64,000 nt of DNA from Gymnopus androsaceus JB14 (Eukaryota > Basidiomycota > Agaricomycetes > Agaricales > Omphalotaceae): the NCBI GenBank assembly GCA_009733575.1, contig ML769612.1, forward strand, positions 1-64,000, given 5' to 3'. Within the stretch, counting starts at the first letter, position 1. Every line of letters begins with the position of its first letter. Position numbers and translations under genes: made by a program. This document shows, in pieces, positions 55,316-64,000 of the stretch. Below the pieces are notes generated by a model that saw only the letters and a list, made by a program, of their open reading frames with translations, did no database searches and was not told where the DNA came from.

Positions 55316-55553
55316 GGCCAGAAGAGGGACATCGGTGTCTTGGAGTGGATTCCTGACCCCCAACTTTCAATGGACTCTTGCGCAACAATATTCTGATCAT
55401 GCATTACACTTGACCATCCCTGCGCCTTCGGCTTTTTTGATGCTGTCATAGTAATTTAATGTTTCCTTTCAATCATCAATGGAGGATGTAATTCTGGACT
55501 TTTGTGCCACGTATAACGATAAACGATACTATATCTCGTAAGGGCATCTTGCT

Positions 55554-58128
55554 TTACCATTCGAGGGGATTACCAACTACGCGCCTCCTCGCTCGACTGA
55601 TGTCCAACTCGAGCCAAGGCCATTTCTGTCGACGCATTGCCTCGTATTCAGAAATTTTGTCAGCTTCAGCCAAGGCGTCCTCGATGTCGTCAGTTCCGCG
55701 TAATAACCGGTTGCGGTTGGTAGGATTTGTTTTGAAAGCAACTGTTAGACCGCTCTCTATGCATCTGATCTCTTCTTTATCAAGATCTACCTCCATATCG
55801 GCGCCTGTGGATGCGTATTCTGCGAGCTTCAGACATTCGTCTGCAGGTAGAGTGACGAGTAGAAGACCATTCTGAAAGCAATTGTTGAAAAAGATGTCGC
55901 CGAAGCTTTGTGCAATGATACAAGAGATTCCAAAATCTCTCCTGAGGGCTCTTCAGCAGGCGACGGATGCAAAGATGAATATCTACTCACAGACTCCATA
56001 CAGCGTGCTCTCTACTGCTACCACATCCAAAGTTATGGCCTGTGCAGATCATGATCTTGGCCTTTGTGTACGGCTCCCTATTCAAGATGAAAGTCGGTCT
56101 TTTGGCCAGTGACTGATCAACTCGGAAACGATTGAACAAGCAATCTCCAAGTCCCGAACGAGTTATCGTTTTCAACCATTGCGCAGGGAAAAGCATGTCT
56201 GTGTCGACGTTCTCCATGTGCAAAGGAACAGCGATTCCTCTGACTGATACGAATTGTCTGGTTTGTCGAATAGGAGCTGACTGTGTTTCTGAATTGTTAG
56301 ATGCTCTGGAGTTTGGATAGCAGCTTCCCCGAAGAGCATCGAAGGAAGTGATTCGGGATTGCTGGTATGCGTGGGTTCGCAGTAGCAAACGCAGACGCGC
56401 CAACGAGCTTCCGTACATCAGTGAGTCTACCCTTCAAAGCCGCCGCAACAGCCATCGCAGGACTAACAAGATGCGTTCGACCTCCAGTTCCTTGTCGATC
56501 ACGGAAGTTGCGGTTGCTCGTACTAGCGCATCTTTCTTTCGCATCCAAATGATCTGGATTAAGCCCAATACACATGGAACATCCAGCTTCACGCCAGTCA
56601 AACCCTGCTCTGCGGAATAACACGTCCAACCCTTCCTGCTTCTGCCTGTTTTTTTCACTACGCCAGAGCCTGGAACGACCATTGCGACGACACCATTGGC
56701 TACCTTGGCATCTGGGCCTAAAGCAGTTATAATCGACGCTGCTATGCGTAGATCTTCGATTCTGCTGTTGGTGCATGAGCCGATGAAGACTTTGTCGATT
56801 GTGATGTCTTCCATGAGTGTTCCTGCTGTTAAACCCATGTATTTGAGAGATTGAACAGCAGCTTCTCGTCGTTGGGGACTTTCGAAAGAGGATGGATCCG
56901 GGACACTAGCAGAAATGGGCACGTTATCCTGAGGCGAAGTACCCCAAGTTACAGTAGGAAGGACGTCTTCTGCTCTGATGAACACCTCCCGATCGAATTT
57001 AGCATCTACATCTGTTTTGAGCGTTTTCCAGAATTCCTCTGCATGTTGCCAGCTTGTACTGTTTGGAGCAAGCGGTCGACCTTCTGAGGTATGCAAAAGT
57101 CGTTTCGTCGGGAGCTACCAATCCAGCTCGAGCACCAGCTTCGATACTCATATTGCACATGGTCATGCGAGCCTCCATGCTCAATCCACGAACGACAGAG
57201 CCAGCGTATTCCACTACGAATCCTGTTCCGCCTGCTGTTCCGATTGTGCTGATGATATGCAGGATAACATCTTTGGAGGTGACTCCGAGACCGAGTTCTC
57301 CGTCGATAGTGATGCGCATGTTTTGGGATTTGCGGATACGGAGGGTTTGTGTAGCTAGTACGTGCTCTACTTCGGATGTTCCGATACCGAAAGCTAAGTG
57401 CGCCGAAGGCTCCGAGGGCTAACGCCATGACATAACATTAACATCTTGAATTAGGATGGAAGAAAAAGCTCGTACTGGAGGTGTGAGAATCTCCACAAAC
57501 ACATACAGTTCCCGGAAGCTAGCGAGGAAGTTAGCTGCGAGAATCACTGTTGATATAACCGGGTCCTCTTACAATAAATCCTTGTTCGCACCGCGATGAC
57601 GTGCACAATCCCTAGTAGGGTAGATTAAACCAGCTACAGAGCGTATCTTCGCCAAGGTATGTTATATTACCTTGTCGGTCATCGCGAAGACCATAATACG
57701 GAATTCCAGAACGTCTCATGTTCTTTTCAAGAGCTGTAAGCTGAGCTCGAGAGGTTGGGTCCTGGACGTAGGTATCGGTTGTGACATCCCCAGTTCTTGG
57801 TGTCGTCCTGAACAAACCAAGTTTAACTAAAATTTGACTTTGAGGGTAGTATTGCACTCACGGAACGTTATGATCAGCTGTAGCCAATGTGCAGTCTGGA
57901 CGGCGAACGACACGTTTGGCCGACCATAATGCTTCGAATGCTTGGGGACTGCTGACCTCATGGACGAGATGTCTGAAGCCTCTAATTGAGTCTTGAACTA
58001 GAAGGACAAGAAGAAACGATTCTCTCTCACCTATCGATGAATATCAAGCTGGGCGTGGATTCATCTTCACTGGAGCCTAAGGAGGAAACGACGTGGTTTC
58101 GCCAGATTTTGTCGTAAAGCGTCGACAT
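55554..58128 (-). CDS. LEU1: 3-isopropylmalate dehydratase (fused LeuC-LeuD), several frame breaks
   Basis: This aconitase-family enzyme turns 2- into 3-isopropylmalate in leucine synthesis, with a 4Fe-4S cluster. Order on the minus strand: [13 protein letters not shown] (start 58128), [53 protein letters not shown], the LeuC body with [14 protein letters not shown] and [12 protein letters not shown] holding the three cluster cysteines, NRNF-x3[14 protein letters not shown], then the LeuD half with [34 protein letters not shown] and FKTNP...GTDDIEDAL to a stop at 55554. Introns are short and regular. Single extra bases occur near 57630, 57397, 57088, 56652 (A7) and 56645 (GG). No residue essential for catalysis is otherwise lost. 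It is either a real gene with sequence errors or a young pseudogene. Confidence 0.9.
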
Positions 58129-59037
58129 TAGCAGTGGGGAAGTACTATCATCATCTATAGGTTTATCACAAGCCCATTTAAGTACTGTTTGGGTTTTCGT
58201 GGGACGGACTGGCAAAGATGTAGTCACCGGAGTGAGAGATAAATGATGACTGATTTCCAAGGGAGACTACTTATTGGTTGATCATACGTACGAGGGTATG
58301 CCTGGATATCTAAAAAAAGATTGGCGATGGAAGACAAGATTCGCGTCTTGACAGGGTTTGCCGCTGAACTAATACCGCGCTGGCTATGTATTGAGGATCG
58401 ACATCAGAGTACGCATGCCACTGAGACAACACTGAGAGCACGGCGGCCCAGGCGCGGCTCATCGTGTGAAAACGAATCACCTCCTCCGCTGCGTCTGCAG
58501 AACATGTCGTAGAACCAGAATCTAGAAAGCTTTTCATGAAAAACGGTTTCCGGCGTCGACTACACGATGACGCGCGGGAACACAGGTCTTCGATGAGTAC
58601 TGAAATCAGTGGTAAGTATTTTGTTCGCGTACTAAGCTCATGAAAGCGTGTTCAAAGGTCAATGCAGCACACAAAATCTCCGAACGTGTTTCAGAGAACG
58701 ATGACAACGAAGTGGATGCCCTGTTTGCTTTCAGAGTTATATATCGCTCACATTTTGCCAGCTCACCGCAGTCTTCGAACGAATTGACCAGATCGACTTT
58801 TACAAACACGCTGCTGGACTTCGTCCAGGATTCACTCTGCAGTATCCCTGCTGACGCATCGAGCCTACAACGCGGGGTATGAATGTGCATATACATTTGA
58901 CTTTCAACGACGATGTGAAGTGGCTTGCTCGTGTCCGTCAAGAGTCAGCTCCAAGTGCAAAATTGATAGTAGAGACATTACAGCACCCGCCGAGCTTTAG
59001 TCTAAGGTCACTGATATTCTCGCATTGCCACAGGCTA
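58129..59037. other. Upstream of LEU1; one orphan minus-strand frame
   Basis: The frame 58606-58941 (111 codons, minus) reads smoothly but contains no motif I recognise and no upstream exon could be tied to it. It may be a small gene or the 3' part of the coiled-coil gene that follows. The remainder is promoter-type sequence. Confidence 0.4.
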
Positions 59038-59748
59038 TCATATGAGATTCTGAAAGAAGAAAAATAAACAGCGGCCAATTTTCGAAAGTAGAAAATACAA
59101 ACCACCAACCTGAGTAACCTTCACCTCAGGCTTGGGTTTAACTGAGGGTTGAGGAGAGCTGGCTACCATACGAGAATCCAAAAAGAGAAAATGAACAGCA
59201 AGCATATTGAAGGTAAACAGGACTTACTGTTAACTGCACGAACTTTCTTTCCAGGCTTAATTGGGGGGGCTCGAGGAACGGCGTTGGGCACTACAGCTTG
59301 TCTGGCATGATTTCAAGGGTCACAAGTATCAGTATCAATGACTGACCTGGGGATCGTTCTTTGGATTGAAGGACCTTTATGATATGTGCTGTATCTGCTT
59401 CAGCAGCTTTAGAAGCCTCCTGTAATTTTGAGGCAGTCATGAAGTGGTACTGGAGAAGAAGGCGCGTGACATGGATTTTTTGTTCAAGTACACGTCGCTC
59501 TATTGTGTAAAGAGATTCTTGGGCTTGAGCGAGTTGCAGCAGAATCGTTGCTTCTTCCGCAGTTATTTCTGATGCGGCCTATAGAGGCACAGGTGAGAAG
59601 TAAGTCAATCAGATACTAAAACGGATTCTTACTAGGGATGCATGTACTTCACTGTTGACCAATTCATCTGGAGGCGAAAGTGGAGAGAAAAGGCCTACTA
59701 GATCAACTATTTGTAACAATAAGTAAAGCAGTGATGTTTACCATCCAT
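59038..59748 (-). CDS. Small coiled-coil hypothetical protein
   Basis: A tiny first exon ATGGATG (59748-59742) splices at GTAAAC...TAG to VDLVGLFSPLSPPDELVNSE. The next exon begins AASEITAEEATILLQLAQAQ and continues as a long amphipathic helix (YTIERRVLEQKIHVTRLLLQ, HFMTASKLQEASKAAEADTA). The C-terminal exons are proline and lysine rich (VPNAVPRAPPIKPGKKVRAV, PQPSVKPKPEVKVTQ) and end with TGA at 59038-59040. The length is about 160 aa. A coiled-coil middle and basic tail suggest a scaffold or binding protein, but the function is unknown. All introns keep the frame. Confidence 0.6.
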
Positions 59749-60029
59749 AATGAAGCCAATATACAGCAACTAGACAGTGGAAAGAGACGGAGAGAGACAG
59801 AGAGACAGCAGAGAGATGATTGTTGTGGGCGAAGAAGTTCAAGTTGATCAATGGCACGTGCAGTTTTAGATTTGCGAAGTACAAAACCGATAAAAGTTAA
59901 TGGATTTCAAGTAATTATCTTAATGTAAAAGACGATGTAGTACAATCATTTATCCTTCGTCTTTTGGAACGTGCTAGAAGCAAGAATCAACCGACATATT
60001 ACTACTCATGCATACTACAGATCATCATC

Positions 60030-61425
<1,396 letters not shown>

Positions 61426-61557
61426 GACCAGGTTGAAGTGCTGCATCAGCCTTGGGATATTTTGGATGTTGGTTGAAGGCAGTCCTGACCGAGCTAAAAA
61501 TGGCGGAGGAAGAAGAGGTGTAAGGCTTAAGCGCCCTGAGAAGCGCTGGCTCATGGG

Positions 61558-61624
61558 CTATGGTGTATGCATCGGACAGTGTTTCTTCGATTTTTCCCTT
61601 GCAGCTTGGATCGATAGTGACCAA
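61558..61624. repeat. 67-bp copy of the metalloprotease first exon
   Basis: This stretch matches 62836-62902 with one difference. On the minus strand it encodes LVTIDPSCKGKIEETL, part of the first exon of the M35-like gene, and then runs into unrelated sequence leading to the CDC48 remnant. It shows a partial tandem duplication joining the two loci. Confidence 0.88.
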
Positions 61625-61699
61625 AAGCGTTAGATACGACACGAAACTGACAAGTCATGAAAATGAGTTTACAACGATGTAGACTGTATACGTTTGCAA

Positions 61700-63010
61700 C
61701 TACTTCGCCTTCCCCTTGACAGCGTTAACCCGCGCCGGATCGAAATTCTTGCACCGTCTGTGAAAGTAGTACTCCAAGAAAAAAAGTCATCAGTAAGTTT
61801 GGATATCATAGTAGAGAAATCAAAAATGTGCTGACCGGTGGCAGCAGCTGCGTAATTTTCTGCATTGAACGTTGTGCCGAGAGGAGGATTCTTGAACCGC
61901 TCATTTTCTCCACAGTCCACCTTTCCGCTGTCAGCGTTCGTTCAAGGATTTTTAAGGGCCTTCTACTCTGCGTCGGGTTCATTCGTGGTAGCGTCAGTAG
62001 CAGGAGCTCCGCCCATCGATCTTTCAAAAGTCGAGCTTGTTGAGGGAGGTACCCGCCATATCGTTTTGTCGGATCTCTTTCATCCTGAAGGCCGTTGAGG
62101 TCTCGCGTTCCACTATCTTGTGGTGTGAGTTAAAGACGCATATCACCCAATCAAGGAACCTACTCACCGCATAGTATCGAGGACGGTTTTTGGCACGTCC
62201 TTGACTGTGAGGGCCAAAGCATGAGCGAAAATGAAAGCGAAAATGAAGGTAAGATGGGTCATCTCATGCAGGACAGTATGCGCCGCCGTGGTAAAGTCGC
62301 CTAGCTTGTGTTAAGGACCTGTGCACCATCAGTCTCGTCCAATTGGCAGCCAGCCATTCGTAAACTCTTTGTCTGAAAGGTGAGCTTTGGTTTCGGGGGT
62401 GGTGAAGAAACGGGGACTTGAGTAGTAAGTCAATAAGTAGTGGTCGGAGAGTCTACATGACATGAAGCATACCAAAAGAAGATCGTAGGCTCATCTACTT
62501 GGGCAAGAAATGTGGTCTGCGTCAAGCTAGAGAGGTGAGGATAAGTACGAAAATGGAAGATAGCAACTCACGCGGTCCAGCATTGCGGGGATTTCGACAG
62601 AGTGGGACACTTGGCAGTGAATTTTCTGCCATTGGCACCACCAGAAAGGATCGACCTGAACATGTTTGGAGCCATTTCAGTGTTCAGTACATGCCGAGGG
62701 TCTATTGGGAATGTCTTGGTTTTATCAAACTCGATAATATGGTCGCCGGGGAGGAAGTAGTTCGTGAACCTTGAGTTAGAACGTGAGTCAAGAATTGCGG
62801 AAGATTGCAGTGAAACTTACGCGGGGCTACTTGTGCTATGGTGTATGCATCGGCCAGTGTTTCTTCGATTTTTCCCTTGCAGCTTGGATCGATAGTGACC
62901 AACTTCTCCACGAGAAGATTTATCTCGCGTTTGGTAGCTGGGGCAGCGTGTATTTCCACCGCCAACGCAACAAGTATCGAGGCAAGGATAGTGGTACTAA
63001 GAACGCGCAT
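61700..63010 (-). CDS. M35-like secreted zinc metalloprotease, frame breaks
   Basis: The signal peptide is RVLSTTILASILVALAVEIH, followed by a short propart with TKR. Spliced exons read TIDPSCKGKIEETLADAYTI, FLPGDHIIEFDKTKTFPIDP, FTAKCPTLSKSPQCWT, PTIFFCPRFFTTPETKAHLS, then TTAAHTVLHEMTHLT with the HEXXH zinc site (62254-62268), and later NPPLGTTFNAENYAAAAT and RCKNFDPARVNAVKGKAK to TAG 61700-61702. HEXXH with a downstream N-A-(D/E)-x-Y-A motif fits deuterolysin-type (M35, aspzincin) endopeptidases, secreted enzymes that cut proteins outside the cell. One-base frame changes are needed near 62370 and near 62323 just before HEMTH. An Asp third zinc ligand was not placed with certainty. Confidence 0.75.
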
Positions 63011-63714
63011 ATTGAAAAGGATTTGAGAGGTCGGATGGGATTCGAAGCCGCAATCGAGGAAACAAGGAAGAGTAGGAAACGGGAACCGTTCAATTAGTCC
63101 AGCTAAAGGTTCGCCGCCGGTGAGGGAGGGAGGTCAAGAGGAGTCTTATGCGACTCCGAGTCGGGTATTTATTTGAAAACAAAGCTCAGAGAAGCTCAGA
63201 GACAAGTCCGGGTATCATCGATTCATCAGTCGCAGGCCGGTAGGTTCTTGATAAGCACAGATAAGGTGGTTCTGGATACATGCTCTTCTTGTCGGGCGCG
63301 GTAAGTTCGAGATACATAGCCTCAAACTCTGAAAGGAAATTCAAAAGGACCAAGGAAGTTGGGAATATATTCGAGGAACCGTGCCGCTACCAGAATCGTG
63401 AGGTATCACCAATCATCATTGTTCGATTGAATCTGTTGAAATTTTATTAAGCGCTGACCATGATACCTCCTGAGCTGAAACGCTGAAGGCTGTTTTTCCA
63501 ACCAACATTGCTTGTTTGAACTTGGCTTTCGTTTTCTGTCCCACAGCCGCTCGGAACCTGATAAACTACGGACTACGCACGGACGCAAAAAGTAGAGCAT
63601 TACGTCAATCTTATCACCACAAGCTAGGTAACTCAATACTGAACTGAAGCTACGGCAACTATTTAAAATAACGGACACTTTGGGCCGCCTTTTTTCTCTC
63701 TTTGCGCTACCGTC
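63011..63714. other. Divergent promoter region, nothing else seen
   Basis: This region lies between the metalloprotease start and the gene starting at 63715. It contains no convincing gene; the 109-codon minus frame 63406-63735 overlaps the next start and has no motif. Confidence 0.55.
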
Positions 63715-64000
63715 ATGTTCAGTGGGTCTTACCAACGCCTAGCCAGCAACGTCTCTCCCTCATCCTGGCAGGCCATCCCCCTCAGGGCTAAACAGTTTAT
63801 TGGCACCGGCAAACGACGAGTAATCTTTATCTCTGTCATAATTCTACTCCTTTTGTCCTCATTAACTGTCCATCCAACCACCCGCCAACTTGGTCAAAAT
63901 TTATACTATTCCGCTACCCCCTCTACTTCAAAAGGAGCTTCTAAACTCGGGTTTGGACCGCCTACGTACGAAAAGCTGAAGAAATGGGAGGATGAACTTC
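63715..64000 (+). CDS. Membrane-anchored protein, 5' part only
   Basis: ATG 63715 opens a frame that stays open for 95 codons to the window end. After a soluble stretch (FSGSYQRLASNVSPSSWQAI) comes a basic GKRR and one membrane segment (VIFISVIILLLLSSLTV, about residues 36-52), then a luminal-type stem rich in Ser/Thr and FGPPTYEKLKKWEDEL. A short basic cytosolic tail, one anchor and a Ser/Thr stem are the usual plan of Golgi type II glycosyltransferases. The catalytic part lies beyond the window, so this is only an inference. Confidence 0.65.
   Translation, partial: MFSGSYQRLASNVSPSSWQAIPLRAKQFIGTGKRRVIFISVIILLLLSSLTVHPTTRQLGQNLYYSATPSTSKGASKLGFGPPTYEKLKKWEDEL

Noticed and set aside
58606..58941. 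111-codon minus-strand frame as a DNA-repair-type protein fragment
   Set aside because: The first impression of similarity could not be tied to any motif, so it is only mentioned as an orphan frame.
63406..63735. 109-codon minus-strand frame at the right end
   Set aside because: It overlaps the start of a better supported plus-strand gene and has no features of its own.

Overview
The window looks like nuclear DNA of a basidiomycete fungus, probably an Agaricomycete. Genes are split by many 50-60 nt GT-AG introns. Several families are typical of that class: a DUF6533-type membrane protein, a second multi-pass membrane protein, a VTS1-like SAM protein with a mushroom-type N-terminus, a Fet3/laccase-like multicopper oxidase, and many small secreted proteins. 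No rRNA, tRNA or CRISPR array was recognised. All family names come from reading motifs by eye; no database search was run.

Layout. 1-955 is a 65-bp minisatellite. 1.2-6.8 kb is a tandem repeat split by a 4.4-kb defective Ty1/copia element on the minus strand (LTRs 2309-2519 and 6519-6729, 5-bp target duplication). 8.4-8.9 kb holds a small secreted protein gene. 9.5-11.4 kb is a short-chain dehydrogenase (minus) with a MITE-like insert in an intron. 11.7-13.7 kb is a VTS1-like RNA-binding protein (minus). 14.8-16.7 kb holds weak or broken genes. 17.0-18.9 and 22.6-24.5 kb are two direct copies of a 1.9-kb segment carrying a broken hypothetical gene; a hAT-like transposase remnant and a DUF6533-type gene lie between them. 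26.7-30.9 kb has two divergent intact hypothetical genes (523 and 507 aa). 31.7-33.1 kb is a multi-pass membrane protein.

34.1-39.3 kb is a near-perfect 5.1-kb inverted repeat with two outward-pointing copies of a 171-aa secreted protein gene, a 650-bp terminal-inverted-repeat element in each arm, and a Pro/Gly/Gln-rich secreted peptide gene cut by the outer edge. 40.4-42.6 kb is the multicopper oxidase. 42.9 kb is an F-box fragment. 44.4-49.2 kb has two divergent paralogues with a helix / hydrophobic core / helix layout. 50.5-54.0 kb holds two conserved-looking hypothetical genes. 54.4-55.3 kb is V-ATPase subunit c. 55.5-58.1 kb is 3-isopropylmalate dehydratase. 59.0-59.7 kb is a small coiled-coil gene. 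60.0-61.4 kb is a CDC48 remnant. 61.7-63.0 kb is an M35-like secreted metalloprotease. A membrane-anchored protein begins at 63,715 and runs off the end.

The genes do not form one pathway. Housekeeping functions (leucine synthesis, vacuolar acidification, mRNA regulation) alternate with accessory, duplicated and secreted-protein genes. Two points affect how it should be read. First, many conserved genes carry single-base frame changes, often next to short homopolymers, so either the sequence has indel errors or these copies are decaying. Second, the 34-39 kb palindrome and the pore-former-like gene pair at 44-49 kb are the most unusual structures.
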